From Amyelois transitella (Eukaryota > Arthropoda > Insecta > Lepidoptera > Pyralidae), in assembly GCF_032362555.1 (NCBI RefSeq), contig NC_083527.1:1178001-1242000 (forward strand): a stretch of DNA of 64,000 bases, read 5' to 3'. Positions within the stretch are counted from its first letter, which is position 1. Every line of letters begins with the position of its first letter. Below, one piece after another: positions 32,563-44,353 of the stretch. The translations under genes and the position numbers were made by a program. Under the pieces are notes generated by a model. It searched no databases. It was not told the origin of the DNA and saw only the letters and a program-made list of their open reading frames with translations.

Positions 32563-32712
32563 GTGTAGTTTGTTCCGCCGCTTCTTCTACACATGCGCTT
32601 TGGAAGCGGTAGTAGTTATAATTAGTTTTAAGTGATGTGACGTCAATAAGTGATACCATGTATCCAATTTTGAAAATAAATCTATTCTGTTCTATTCTAT
32701 TCTATTCTGTAT
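32563..32712 (+). mobile_element. Family D copy
   Basis: GCAGTGTAGTTTGTTCCGCC through GTGATGTGACGTCAATAAG to a (TATTC)n tail. Confidence 0.88.
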
Positions 32713-32830
32713 TAGGTACATCTTTATCCGTTATCGCTGAACTAAGAAAAAAATATGACACATTGATAATCCATCCCTTAAAAGGGAGTTAGGTAGCGAC
32801 TCACCCCCGAGGAACTGGCCCCAAGGACTA

Positions 32831-33078
32831 CATACATATAATCACGTCTATATACCTTCCGGGGTAGACAGAGCCAACAGTCTTCAAAAGTCTGATAGGC
32901 CACGTTCAGCTGTTTGGCTTAATGATAGAATTGAGATTCAAACAGTGACAGGTCGCCAGCCCGTCGCCTTAAAGAATAAACCCGAGCCTATCCCTTAGTC
33001 GCCTTTTACGACATCCATGGGAACGAGATGGAATGGTCCTATTCTTTTTTTGTATTTGTGTCGGGAACCACACGGCAC
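32831..33078 (-). mobile_element. SINE-A, full length
   Basis: CATACATATAATCACG to CCACACGGCAC. Confidence 0.93.
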
Positions 33079-33235
33079 AAATACAATACCGTTATACAAT
33101 GTTATGGTCTAGTGCTGAACACGGTTGAGTTGTCGACTGAATTATTAGTTATGTGATAAAGCGTTAGTAAGGTTAAACGTTTCTGACAACGAGTTTAACG
33201 GTACGTTTGATGAATTAATGAAAGACGAGTTACAA

Positions 33236-33654
33236 GACTAAGGGATAGGCTTATAATAATAAATATATACGAGACAGATTACACAGATTGAGTTAGCCTC
33301 GAAGTAAGTTCGAGACTTGTGTAACCAGTTACTAACTTTTTATAATAAATACTTATATAAATAAACATCCAAGACCCAGGCCAATCAGAGAAAGTTCTTT
33401 TCTCATCATGCCCTGGCCGGGATTCGAACCTGGGCCTCCGGTGTCACAGACAAGCGTACTACCGCTGCGCCACAGATGCCGTGAAAATATATAAACTTGG
33501 GATTCTACTTTTAGGCGCTGGGTTAGCAAACTGTCACTATTTGAATCTCAATTCTATCATTAATCAAAACAGCTCAACGTGGCTCAGTCTTTTCAAGACT
33601 GCTGGCTCTGTCTACCTCGCAAAGGATAAAGACGTGATTATATGTATGTATGTA
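33236..33654 (+). mobile_element. SINE-A, 5'-truncated and split by a SINE-B
   Basis: 33236-33255 (ACTAAGGGATAGGCTTATA) and 33493-33654 (AACTTGGGATTC to tail) are contiguous in the intact family. Confidence 0.9.
33256..33490 (-). mobile_element. SINE-B inserted in a SINE-A
   Basis: Reversed full copy with B box GGGATTCGAACCTGGG and A box side CTACCGCTGCGCCACAGA. Confidence 0.92.
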
Positions 33655-33714
33655 CAAGTAACACAGGTTGGGTTAGTCCAAAATTAAGTTCAAGACTTGT
33701 GTTATCGGATACTA
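33655..33714 (-). mobile_element. SINE-B 3' fragment
   Basis: ACACAGGTTGGGTTAGTCC to GACTTGTGTTATCGG. Confidence 0.6.
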
Positions 33715-33737
33715 TGATGCCACAAGCGGGTACGTCA

Positions 33738-33851
33738 TACTTGTAGCGGGAGCGATGATTCGGCTCGACCGCCACCAAAGGGAAGATCTTCCGCCAGGCT
33801 AGGTGTGATGACTGGGGAACCGCGCGACAGACGATGTTGTGTCGGAGGTTG
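33738..33851 (+). repeat. Unclassified repeat, copy 2 (GGCTCGACCGCCACCAAAGG)
   Basis: Partner of 9468-9572 with only a few differences, same orientation. Confidence 0.8.
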
Positions 33852-33854
33852 TAT

Positions 33855-33985
33855 ATATGCTCCAATCCGTGAAATCTTTGCTCGAGCGATTTTTAGGTTT
33901 TTCGTTGTTTTTGACAGATAGCGTCGCGTGATTTAATTTTTTATTTTTGTGACTTGTGGGCGTAGACATGTCGCCACAGAGTTTA
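33855..33985 (+). repeat. Unclassified repeat, copy 1 (starts GCTCCAATCCGTGAAATC)
   Basis: Resembles 52250-52395 from GCTCCAATCCGTGAAATCTT to ATGTCGCCACA. Only two copies in the window. Confidence 0.65.
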
Positions 33986-34299
33986 TAACACCACTCTTTT
34001 CCCGTCGGTGGTTAAAAATAGAAACCTGTTTACTGAACTGACATAATGTCTCACCTTATTGCAAAATGCAAAATGCGGCCCAAACATCATAATATTGTAC
34101 AATTTGGATGATTCAATGGTTCGCGAAGGCGTAACCAATGCTAACAAATTCATATAATTATGTTGAAACATAACGTTCAAGTCAGTCAGTTGACAAACGA
34201 CTTAGCGGACTGTGAAAGCAAATATTTAACTAACTACTTATGAATTTCAAGATTTTCAAGTACCAATGAGAATCCTTCAGTCAAGGGAACAAACATACA

Positions 34300-34519
34300 A
34301 ACATACATACATATAATCACGTCTTTATCCCTTGCGGGGTCGACAGAGCCAATAGAAAGAGGCCACGTTCAGCTAATGGCTTAATGATAGAATTCAAATA
34401 GTGACAGGTTGCTGGTCCATCGCCTTAAAGAAGAATTGCAAGTTTATCCCTTCGTCGCCTTTTACGACATCCGTGGTAAAGAGATGGAGTAGTCCTATCC
34501 TTTTTTATATTGGTTCCAC
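34300..34519 (-). mobile_element. SINE-A with small deletions
   Basis: ACATACATACATATAATCACG to TATTGGTTCCACAC. Confidence 0.88.
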
Positions 34520-34540
34520 ACAACGCTTTTATACACACAG

Positions 34541-34700
34541 ACACATATAACACGTCTATATGCCTTGCTGGGTAGACAGAACCAATAGTCCTGAAAAGAC
34601 TGATAGGCCACGTTCAGCTGTTTGGCTTAATGATAGAATAGAGATTCAAATAGTGACAGGTTGATAGCTCGTCGCCCTAAAGAAGAATTCCAAGTTAAAG
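34541..34700 (-). mobile_element. SINE-A 3' part
   Basis: CACATATAACACGTCTATATG to AAGAAGAATTCCAAG; 20 bases from the previous copy in the same orientation. Confidence 0.85.
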
Positions 34701-35017
34701 TTTGTAAAGTTTACCTTTTATGTATCTAATCATCAAATAGTTAAAAAAAATTATATTTATCATCCGATGACAATTTATTTTAAATCATTTTGCCTATTAG
34801 TTAGGTTAACCTTCCATCAATCAAGTACTTGCTAAAATGGCTAAAAGGTCAGTATGTGGTCATGACACTCGAAACGAAGGTAATATTTATTTTAAAATTA
34901 GAAAAATAGCATATGTTTACTTCTAAAGCTTTTGTCTGTCTTAGTGCTAGTTACAGTTGTGTTAGATGTTATTTGGTGACAAGTAGATTAACAAATATTT
35001 TTTTTCTCTTTACAGTA

Positions 35018-35232
35018 GTAGTAGTTACAAATCCTACTACTATTATAAAGGCGAAAGTTTGTATGGATGTATGGATGTTTGTTACTCTTTCACGCAAAAA
35101 CTACTGAACCGATTACCATGAAATTTGGTATGTAGGTAGCTGAAGACCCAGAATAACACATAGGCTAATTTTTATCCCAGAGTTCCCGCGGGATTGATAG
35201 GGTTTCCATGCGGACGAAGTCGCGGGCGGCCT
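35018..35232 (+). mobile_element. Helitron-like element (HEL)
   Basis: Starts TCCTACTACTATTATAAAGG after an A and ends GTCGCGGGCGGCCTCTAT; about 90 per cent like 41479-41700 by eye. Confidence 0.8.
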
Positions 35233-35284
35233 CTATAATTAAATAACACGTGTAGCATTTAAAGCCTCTTTCCATCATTTCAAA

Positions 35285-35390
35285 CAGGAACAAAATCCAA
35301 AAATGTGCAGTTTTCCTCACCGTAAGAGGATCGGTTAGTATTCAAACTAATGTACATAACTTTGAAAATAGTAATCGCTACATGAACGAA
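35285..35390 (-). mobile_element. SINE-C fragment
   Basis: GTGCAGTTTTCCTCACCGTAA and TAATGTACATAACTTTGAAAA, reversed head-proximal part. Confidence 0.7.
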
Positions 35391-35690
35391 GTTGACGAGA
35401 AGTTTTATCTATCTATCTATCTTTCTGCAATCCAATATAACCTAATTATAATGTCATCAATCAACCCGCAAGAGTTCTCGATAAAACTAATTTACCTACA
35501 TCGCACAATGCGATGTTATCTGTCACAAAAAGTGTATGTCTCACGCACTGATCTCCTTTGAGGTAAATAGCATGCAATTCCTTCGTCTACTGGCGTTAGG
35601 TCGTTAATTTTCGATTGTATCTAAGATATTTCCGACTATGGGAATTGGCTGAGTGTTTTATTTAATCATATAGTCTAACCTAAAAATTTA

Positions 35691-35950
35691 CAGTGTGGTT
35701 CCCGGCACCAATGAAAAAAAGAAAAGGACCACTCCATCTCTTTCCCATGGATGTCGTAAAAGGCGACTAAGGGATAGGCTTACAAACTTGGGATTCTTGT
35801 TTAGGCGATGGGCTAGCAACCTGTCTCTATTTGAATCTCAATTCCATCATTAAACTAAATAGCTGAACGTGGCTATTCAGTCTTTTCAAGACTGTTGGGA
35901 CTGTTTACCCCGCAATGGATATAGACGTGACCATATGTATATATGTATAT
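35691..35950 (+). mobile_element. SINE-A, full length
   Basis: GTGTGGTTCCCGGCACC to CATATGTATATATG. Confidence 0.93.
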
Positions 35951-36449
35951 GGAATCTTTATTGAACAGAAATTTACACAGTAACAAGAATTAATACATAG
36001 TTACTTCTTCTTCGTCGTTACCTTTTCCCACTTTCTACGTGGGATCGGCACAGTATGTTAGTTTTTTCCAATTAATACATAGTTACATGTAAAGGAAATA
36101 CCTATGACATTACATGCAATGGCGGACTTATCCCATGAAAGGATCTCTTCCAGTCAACCGGCAAATAATAAAGGGACTAGATAATAAGTATATCTTCATT
36201 GGTAAACTAAATAATCAAAAGCAACAACTTAAAACGCCTAAAAACATAACTTCCCACGGAATCGCAGCACAGTGGGAAACCAGTTAATTGAAATAGTTAT
36301 TACCTATTGTTGCTGAAATGATATCAAGCTATAGTTGTAACTACTTATTTGGCACTTAGCTAATAACTATATTACATCTCCCACATCAAAGCGTCGATGG
36401 ATGCAAAGGTGAATTAATCTTACCGCGTCTTTTTACCAAGAATATTTTA

Positions 36450-36572
36450 AATCACCTTTCATCTCTTCTCATGGAAGTCGGAAAACGTAAGCTTAACAGC
36501 CAAACGTGGCATGTCAGTATTTATGACTGCTGGCTCTGTCTACCCCACAAGGGATATAGACGTGATTATATG
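36450..36572 (+). mobile_element. SINE-A, centre deleted
   Basis: CATGGAAGTCGGAAAACG joined to AACAGCCAAACGTGGC and the 3' end. Confidence 0.75.
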
Positions 36573-36699
36573 ATAGAATGAATGAATTTACTTTAATATA
36601 TCTTCATTGCTAACCCATGTCGTGCAGGAATATCGTGATTTGTGTTGCCCATCGATAATTCACTATCTGTAGGCTATCGAAATTTGACTCTCTACCGAG

Positions 36700-36860
36700 T
36701 TCTTTCTCCTCTTGAAGTAAATCTCACTTACATCTCGTGTCTCTGGAGAGAGCCTGGGGTGCGCCTTTTCACGATTTCACCATGATCCTTGATTGGGTGA
36801 GTCAAGTTTTTACACAAAGCGAATCAAGCCTGACCTCTGCAACCTTTGCAGAAGAACTTA
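36700..36860 (-). mobile_element. SINE-C 3' part
   Basis: CTCTGGAGAGAGCCTGGGG to CCTCTGCAACCTTTGCAG, reversed. Confidence 0.75.
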
Positions 36861-36984
36861 ACCCATTCGTGGTAATAATCGTGGTAAAAACTACACTAGA
36901 TGATTGTGCCTTTTCCATTTTTACGACATTCTTTGGCGTTCCCCTTGATGTGATATAAAGACATATTTGTTAACCCTTGCCTCA

Positions 36985-37125
36985 ATTTTGTATGTGATCC
37001 TCTTATTGTCAGATTGGCTGGAAGAGATCCCACTTAGAGATAAGCCCGCCTTTGTACTGTACTGTTTTTATTTGTAATGTACTCCTTCAATGAACAATAA
37101 AGCGTTTACTTACTTACTTACATAT
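36985..37125 (+). repeat. LINE 3'UTR-like remnant with (CTTA)n end
   Basis: GGCTGGAAGAGATCCCACTT, GATAAGCCCGCCTTTGTAC, then AATAAAGCG and (CTTA)4. Resembles a Jockey-type 3'UTR; partners at 7960-8100, 15120-15180 and 36115-36170. Confidence 0.6.
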
Positions 37126-37371
37126 TCCATTAATGTACCAGGAACCACAAGGCACAAAATAAAACTGCGTTGTTACCCTATCTTTAAGCAAACAGCTTAA
37201 CTTACGCAATTGAAGGATGGCATCTAATTGGCTGATAGTTAGACGATTGGCAATTCACAAACAATTACTACAGCTTTCAAAGCTGCAGCTTACAAAGCTG
37301 TTATGTTTTCCGTCACGTTTTGACGATGTAACACAATGAAGGGGTATTATAAAATGTGGTGTTTTGAGTTA

Positions 37372-37597
37372 GTGAACCGTGCGGTTCACGGGACTAATAT
37401 AAAAAAGAATACGACCACTCCATCTCTTTCCTATGAATGTAGCTTAAAACGCGACCAGGGGAAAGGCGATGGGCTAGCAACCTGTCACTATCTGAATCTC
37501 AATTCTAGCATTAAGCTTAACAGCTGAACGCGGCATGAAAGTCTTTCAGGATTGCTGGCTCTGTCTACCTTGCAAGGGATATAGACGTAATTATGTG
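37372..37597 (+). mobile_element. SINE-A, diverged
   Basis: GTGCGGTTCACGGG to GACGTAATTATGTG; deletion of the CTTGGGATTC part. Confidence 0.82.
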
Positions 37598-37676
37598 AAT
37601 GAATAAATGAACTGTCGAGTTAGTATCACACAATGCAATTCTTGAACTTACTTTAGGTTTATCTCAAATTTTAATA

Positions 37677-37862
37677 CGATGGATGGAGTGGGAAGGCCTA
37701 GACGTACGTATCTTGATCAAATTAAGGACGTCCTGGTAAAGGGTCAGGTCAAGAGTACCCGAAACCGCCGAGCTTGCATGAAGAGAGTTATGAATGTGGA
37801 TGAAGTGAAGTATACAGAGATGTGACGTGGCATGTGGTAAGATGTAGTCTCTGCCTACCCTA
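37677..37862 (+). mobile_element. LINE-R 3' fragment, tail lost
   Basis: GGAGTGGGAAGGCCTAGACG to GTAGTCTCTGCCTACCC. Confidence 0.85.
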
Positions 37863-38360
37863 TTTTGCCTCAGGATTTGAACCCGGATCATTTACGATTC
37901 TACGCCACCGGCATGAACATTACTTTTCCTTTTACAGAATCAAATAAATCACATTTATATCCTACAAAATTGCGAGCCTCAGGTTCAAATCCCGTTGAAA
38001 TGAAAGTGAGGGTCTCAGGAGGTCAGGGGAAAGTTCTAGGTCGGAAACTTGTTCTGGCTGACCTTATAGACACGAAGATAGGTAGGGCTGTTAGTCTGTT
38101 GCATATTTGTACGTAATAGGGAAAGGTCGCTGACCTGGGCTATCACACAGAAATCATAGAAATAAGAATAATAAGAAAATAATAGAAGTGGTTATGTACT
38201 TGGTTATTATTAAAAAGTTATAAAATCTTAATTATGACGTTGCAAATCGAATTTGACAACTTAACACAAAAAAGAAATACTTAATAAACATAATACATAT
38301 TTCTAAAGACAAGCTTTAATTTAAATGCACTTAAATGTAAAAAAATGCTGAATTCCAACA

Positions 38361-38602
38361 CATACATATGGTCACGTCTATATCCCTTGCGGAGTAGACA
38401 GAGCCAAAAATCTTTAAGAGACTAATAAGTAGGCCACGTTCTGCTGTAAGGTTTTATGATGGAATTGAGATTCAAATAGTGACGGGTTGCTAGCCAATCG
38501 CCTACAAGAAGAATCCCAAGTTTTTATCTTAGTCGTCTTTTATGATATTAATGTCAAAGATATGGAATGGTCCTATTCTAAAGTGCAGTGAACCACACGG
38601 CA
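38361..38602 (-). mobile_element. SINE-A
   Basis: CATACATATGGTCACG to GAACCACACGGCA with scattered changes. Confidence 0.9.
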
Positions 38603-39044
38603 TCCACTGCTACTGCGAGCAATATACATACATATATTTTAAATTTCAATAGTTGGAGTTACATTAAAAACAAATTACAATATGTTTTTCAATCTGTGTT
38701 TCTATCTCTGTTAAAATATAAACAGCCAATTATTTACAAGAAATAATGATATCAAATTGAATGCCATAAGCATCGTTAAAGAACTTAGATCGATAGGCAT
38801 AATTCACGTATATTCCTAATTTATTTGGCCTTGCATTTTATGCATTGCATTTTAGATTTTGTTCCTATTGCAAAACTGCTCAATTTTGTACTAAAAAGCT
38901 TCAAATTTTTATTGAGTAATAATTGTTATGTAGTATGAAATAATGTATTTTTTTAGGGTTGTCAAAATCGGATACAATAATATAAAAATGTACAAATAAG
39001 TCAAGTTGTTAAAAAAAAAGGAATTTTATTTTCAAAAATATTTT

Positions 39045-39190
39045 TCTTCCTCCTGGCTTTAGTCCCAGTTACATCCTCGCCACTCTGGAGAGGAGCCTGA
39101 GGTTTACCTTTTGACCATGGACCCTGAATTGCTTCGGTTGAGAATCAACCTAATAATGATAACATAACACAAAAAAAGAGTCATGGCCAT
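39045..39190 (-). mobile_element. SINE-C 3' fragment
   Basis: CTTCCTCCTGGCTTTAGTCC, GGAGAGGAGCCTGAGG, CCATGGACCCTGAATTG. Confidence 0.75.
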
Positions 39191-39241
39191 GGTAGGATTT
39201 CAACCCTGTGCATCACTTTTTTATTCGGCTGCCTCAACCGT

Positions 39242-39421
39242 AGAGCCATAAGTCTTGAAAAGAATGATACGCCACGTTCAGCTGTTTGGCTTAATAATAG
39301 AATTGAGATTCATAAAGTGACAGGTTACTAGTCCATCGCCTTTAAGAAGAATCCCAAGTTTATAAGCCTACCTTTCCCTTAGTCGCCCTTTACGACATCC
39401 ATGGCAAAGAGATGGAGTGAT
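39242..39421 (-). mobile_element. SINE-A, both ends missing
   Basis: AGAGCCATAAGTCTTGAAAAG to GGCAAAGAGATGGAGTG. Confidence 0.85.
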
Positions 39422-40011
39422 CGTTCAACCACTAATTTTCTAAATGTGTAAGTTTCTACTTATATTATTTATTATATCCAAAATACAGATTTCGAAACAA
39501 AAATATAAAGTTTATTCCTAGGTGGATATAATTATAAATGATTATTCATACAAAATGGTTAAAAGTTAAAAGTTGCTTTGTGTATTGTTTGTTATAATAA
39601 ACTAAATATGTAATAGAATAAGAAATCAAAATAAATAAATAAAATTAAATGTATGCCAACCCTAATGCAAATATGACCGTTGTCGCGGTGAGAGGCTCGG
39701 GTCATACTGAACATCCCACAGATTATACAGATGTTGTATAGACAGTACAGTAAACAGAAGGTCAACTTGACATCATGTAATAAATGGCAAAAAAGATTGA
39801 TAAATTAAAAAAAATTAACAATTTTTTTTTATACGTTAACCTTTTATTAAATATTTTTAAGTTTGCCTGTAGAGGTAACAAAAAATATATTTTTAACTCT
39901 TTCAGTTGCAAAGGTTTCATTAGAAAATGTTTAAAAAATACGTTCGCCTTGTAGTTTATTGCTTTAAGTTTTTACCAGATCAAGTTAGAAGATTACTGTG
40001 CCGTGTTAGCT

Positions 40012-40223
40012 AAACATACATATTATCACGCCAATATCCCTTGCGGGGTAGGCAGGGCCTACAATCTTGAAAAAATTAAAGGGCCGCATTCCGTTGTGTG
40101 CCTTTATAATGACTTAATTGAGATTCAAACAGTGACAAGTTGCTAGCCACAGATTACCCCAAAGCCCATCTACAGAATGAAACCCAAGTTTATAAGCCTA
40201 TCCCTTAGTCACCTTTTCATTCA
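40012..40223 (-). mobile_element. SINE-A, diverged
   Basis: AACATACATATTATCACGCC to CCTTTTCATTCATGG; ends early. Confidence 0.8.
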
Positions 40224-40654
40224 TGGAAAAGATAAGTGTTCAGTAATAAACAAAAATATACTTTTTCAAAATAAATGTAGATTTATTTTCTTAAAGTTAC
40301 GTTCTGCATTTACTGTGACATGTTTTGATTATGTTTCCTATTGCGATAGCCGTACAATACATTGCCTTCTGGCTATCACGATTTTCCTTTGGCAACATCT
40401 TATGCGTAATGTAGTATCATGACTTCACTACCTATTATAAAGACGATATACTCTGTATGTGTGCGCTAAACTCGGAAAGTTGTGGACGGATTTTGTTCCT
40501 GTTTAAAATGTTTGTTTGTAATATCTTTATTTCATAGAAATTTATACAGTAACAAGAAAATAGTACATAGTTATGAAAGAAACAACTAATGTTTGAGAGA
40601 GAGTTTTCTGAGGAAGGTTCATATCTTTAAATGCTACCCGTGTGAATGCTACCC

Positions 40655-40795
40655 GGGGCCTGGGTGTGTACTCCTTCACACACACACACACACACACACA
40701 CGTAATCACGTTAACTTTGATCGCCTTTGACCAATGATCCTGAATCAATTAGAAGAAGTTTTTACACGAACAGAATCCCGTCTGGTGTCCGCATC
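40655..40795 (-). mobile_element. SINE-C fragment carrying a (CA)n run
   Basis: GGGCCTGGGTGTGTA, then (CA)12 at 40677-40701, then GACCAATGATCCTGAATC and the rest of the family. Confidence 0.65.
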
Positions 40796-40810
40796 TCAAT
40801 TCTATCGTTA

Positions 40811-41013
40811 AGCCATGGATGTCGTTAAAGGCGACTAAAGGATAGGCTAATATACTTAGGATTCTTCATTTAGGCGATGGGCTAGCAACCTGTTGCTATT
40901 TGAATCTCAATTCTATCATTAAGCCCAACAGCTGAACGTGGCCATTCAGTCTGTTCAAGGCTGTTAGCTCTGTCTACCCCGCAAGGGATATAGACGTGAC
41001 CATATGTATGTAT
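40811..41013 (+). mobile_element. SINE-A, 5'-truncated
   Basis: AGCCATGGATGTCG to (TATG)n; a 17-base internal piece of the family precedes it. Confidence 0.88.
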
Positions 41014-41085
41014 GACGTGAAATGGGACCTGGTTACAGACGACTCATAAATCTAACAAACGAAACAAATAAATCTTTTATCAACT

Positions 41086-41350
41086 TTGAGCGTGGCGACA
41101 GTCCTTCTGAGACTTTTGGCTCTGTCCACCCCGCAAGAAATGAAGCCGTGATATAATGTATGTTCTTGTAAGGCGGCACACTCCTCACGAGTGTCAAATC
41201 AATACAATAGTAATTAGAGTTCAATAATTATGTTCAATTTGTCTTGTACCTACAGGTCATACTAAGAATCGATGCAAAGATTTCTGCGTTAGTCTCTTTT
41301 CACACACACTTATAACACGTCTAGTTCCTTTACGGGGTAGACAGAGCCAA
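41086..41350 (+). mobile_element. Two SINE-A 3' scraps facing each other
   Basis: 41086-41165 plus strand (GTCCACCCCGCAAG), 41311-41350 minus strand (TTTACGGGGTAGACAGAGCC). Confidence 0.65.
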
Positions 41351-41478
41351 TGTTCTCGAAATCGGACCTTAATGATTCAGTCATTCAAGGTTTATTCATC
41401 ATTATGGTTGAGGAGGTAAAAAAACAAACGAACAACTTACTTTCTTAATGTTAATTAGGATTATTATGTAATGTAATC

Positions 41479-41700
41479 CTACTAATATTATAAATGCCAA
41501 AATTTTTAAGTATGTCAGGATGTCAAGATGTCAGTATGGATGTTTGTTACTCTCTCACGCAAAAGCTACCAAACCGATTACGATGAAATTTGGTACGTGG
41601 GTAGCTAAAGACCCAGAATAAAACATAGGCTACTTTTTATCCCAGAGTTCCCGCGGGATTGATGGGGTTTCCATGCGGACGAAGTCTCGGGCGGCCACTA
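41479..41700 (+). mobile_element. Helitron-like non-autonomous element (HEL), complete
   Basis: Begins TCCTACTAATATTATAAATG directly after an A and ends GGGCGGCCACTAG directly before a T, as Helitrons do (TC start, CTRR end, insertion between A and T). No terminal inverted repeats or target duplication; no coding capacity. Confidence 0.85.
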
Positions 41701-42010
41701 GTTATTTATAATTTTAGTTAAAATTATTATGCAATTTGCCATCTTTATATCAGATAGAATTGTCTTTTTTCTGGGTCACTATTCATTAATTTGGTACATG
41801 TTTCGTGTTGCTAAATTTTATTGCTAAAAAGTTTTTTCGTGTAAACATTGGGTGTTTAACGATTAGTTCATAGGTCTGAATTATGTTTTACTATGTCGTT
41901 AAAATTCTACAGAATTGTGTGTCAATCGTCACCGCTGGCTCATCATCATCACCAATGTCAACTATCCCAAATAATATTTATAAATACGAGTGAGTTTAGT
42001 TTATTTGTAA

Positions 42011-42118
42011 CACCGTGTGGTTCCCGGCACGAATGAAAAAAAGAATAGGAATACTCCATCTCTTTCCCATAGATGTCGTAAAAGGCGGCTAAGGCTTATA
42101 AATTTTTGATTCTTCTTG
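42011..42118 (+). mobile_element. SINE-A 5' part
   Basis: CACCGTGTGGTTCCCGGCAC to TTTTTGATTCTTCTTG. Confidence 0.85.
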
Positions 42119-42748
42119 TACCTACGTATTGTAGTCAGATTGATGTGTGCGTAACTATACGAATTTGCATAAATTGAGTAATGTCTTTAAAAAATGTTTT
42201 AATCATCGTGTTAAAATCTTGAATGGCAGTCGCAATGAATGAAATGCGGGCTGATTGAACAAAAACAAGCGTGGTATTGTGAGAAACTGACAGAGTATTC
42301 TAATTATACCTATAAAGTGCGCATTGAAAAATCATAGGTATCTACATTGAAATTTTTTAAAAGATTCGTCTAATTACGTATCTGACAGGAAGACTTAAAA
42401 ATCAAATAATTTCACCGTGTGCAAATGTGTGTCAAATCAAATAATTTTTCTAATATTTTTTTAGAAATATGTGTGTAATTAATATCGGCCAGGAAAACTC
42501 AAAAATCAGATTCACCGTATGCTTAATAATTTTAAAAATATTCATTGACATTGATACGTAATAAGTAAAAAATTAATAAAAAAAATATTAAAATAAATCA
42601 AGTTTCGAATTTGATTTATATCAATCCAATGTATATAAATAGCGCTACCTTTTTCTTTCTAAAGAAATTTATATACGACTTCGGTTCCTAAGTTTGATTG
42701 AGGTCACAAGGGTCAGATCTAGAACCATGATGCTTTGTAAATCAACTA

Positions 42749-42963
42749 GCTTTTACCCGCAGCTCCACCCGTTTTTAATTAAAATTCCAATTGTTATCTT
42801 ATTCATAGGAAATTTCTGAAAATTCTTACTAAACCAATAGTTTTATTAGTGTTGTAGTTTTTAAACTATAGTCGCACAAAACTTCAATAAAATCGATTCA
42901 GGAGTTTAACCGTAAAAGCTTAAAAGACAAACAGATTTCCGCACTTATAAAATTAGTATAGAT
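42749..42963 (-). mobile_element. Helitron-like (HEL) copy, reversed
   Basis: ACTAGCTTTTACCCGCAGC to TATAAAATTAGTATAGA; body diverged from 41479-41700. Confidence 0.7.
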
Positions 42964-43406
42964 TGGGCGGCAGTATGGAGAGGAGGCGAAAGAAATGATA
43001 TTTAATTACGAAAGAGACATTACGCACTCTCATTGATACTCGATTTCCTATTTCTATGAAAACAGTTGATGAATGTGTGAATTATAAGTACAGTGCAATG
43101 GTCTATGTTTGTCACAAATAATGACATCTGAATAGAGATTTTAGATTCAGTGCCATAAAAATAAAATAAAAAAGCTATGGATCAGATAAAACAGGATTAA
43201 AGAAGAACGGTTATAAATATTTTTATGGGATTGATTTATCCGTTTCAATAAAATTTATTTCAACTTATTCACTGTTAGTTAATCTATTCAATAAAATAGA
43301 ACTTAAAAAAACATGAACATTTTAAAACTTGAAATAAAATATAAGTATTTTAATATTGTCACATAATAAAATATAAAATAAAGCACTGCTTAAAAAATGC
43401 ACTAAC

Positions 43407-43590
43407 CTTGCGTCGAGTTTTCTTCTGCGAAAAAAAAACACCAAAGACCGAAGTTGAATGTGAAAAAATTGCAATCCACAACACTACAGTCACTATCGAT
43501 ATCCGAAACACACGATTAAAAAAAAACAAAAACGTTCCTTTTTCAAATTTAAAAATAGAATGCGCTTGTCTACGTATCGAAGGCGAATGC
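43407..43590 (-). other. Candidate non-coding first exon of the ZP gene
   Basis: On the minus strand a TATAAA box (43619-43614) lies 25-30 bases before this stretch, which has no ATG and ends in CGCAAG followed by the donor GTTAGT (43406-43401). The ZP start codon sits right after an acceptor and no other minus-strand gene lies between, so this could be its 5'UTR exon, giving a first intron of about 16.4 kb. No transcript evidence is available here. Confidence 0.35.
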
Positions 43591-43613
43591 ACGCGTGCGA
43601 CCCATAGACCACG

Positions 43614-43619
43614 TTTATA
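43614..43619 (-). promoter_or_regulatory. TATA box candidate
   Basis: TATAAA on the minus strand, followed about 16 bases later by the palindrome GCACGCGTGC (43598-43589). Confidence 0.4.
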
Positions 43620-44353
43620 AGCTCTTCCCACATTGCACCACCATTTTACTTGGCCCCTTGCATACTAAAAAACTATTGATCCATAGAGATCTAACTTGAT
43701 TGGTTATGTTTCGGGGCGTTAGGTACCGGGTATCGTCAAATTAATGAAGATTTAGTAATTAGCTTAAGAATAAAATACATTGCATTTCGACCGGGGTTTG
43801 CTTGCGTAAATAACACAATGAGAGTTCGAAGGCTGGTCTCTATTGAGTCGTTTTATTAATTAGTCGGAAAGATTTCGTCGTAACACGTAATTAGGTCTTT
43901 TAGGCGTCACTTCGAGACGTAGGTAATTGATAGTGTACAAATGTCAAAGTTACCGGTATTCTTTTGTTTTTTTTTTATATTTGAAGTGTTTAAATTGAAA
44001 GTGATACGTTCAGAAATTAATGGATATGCAATCTCCATATACCACGTCTTTATAGCTTACAGGGTGAACAGAGCCATGTGTGGACCAAAAAGTGCCTATT
44101 TTCAAAACTATTTTTTGTGGTAAGGTAAATTATATATATTTAAATCACTTTCTCAATGTTGAAATTTTCAACTTTATTTTAATTCAATAATGAAGTACTG
44201 TAATAAAATTAACAAAATTAATTTAAATTTAAGTCTTATTTTCAATATAAGCGTCTGTGTAACAATACTTTCAATATTCCGATAACGTATCTACCTACGT
44301 TATACGAATAAACAATAAAATAATAATAAGTTCACTTAAATGAGAAATTCTAC

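Noticed and set aside
34838..34881. Possible small first exon (ATGGCTAAAAGG to a GTAATA donor)
   Set aside because: No downstream partner exon or homolog could be recognised.
43408..43620. 70-codon plus-strand frame at the candidate ZP promoter
   Set aside because: Low-complexity Lys-rich reading with no domain; the minus-strand TATA and donor are a better explanation.
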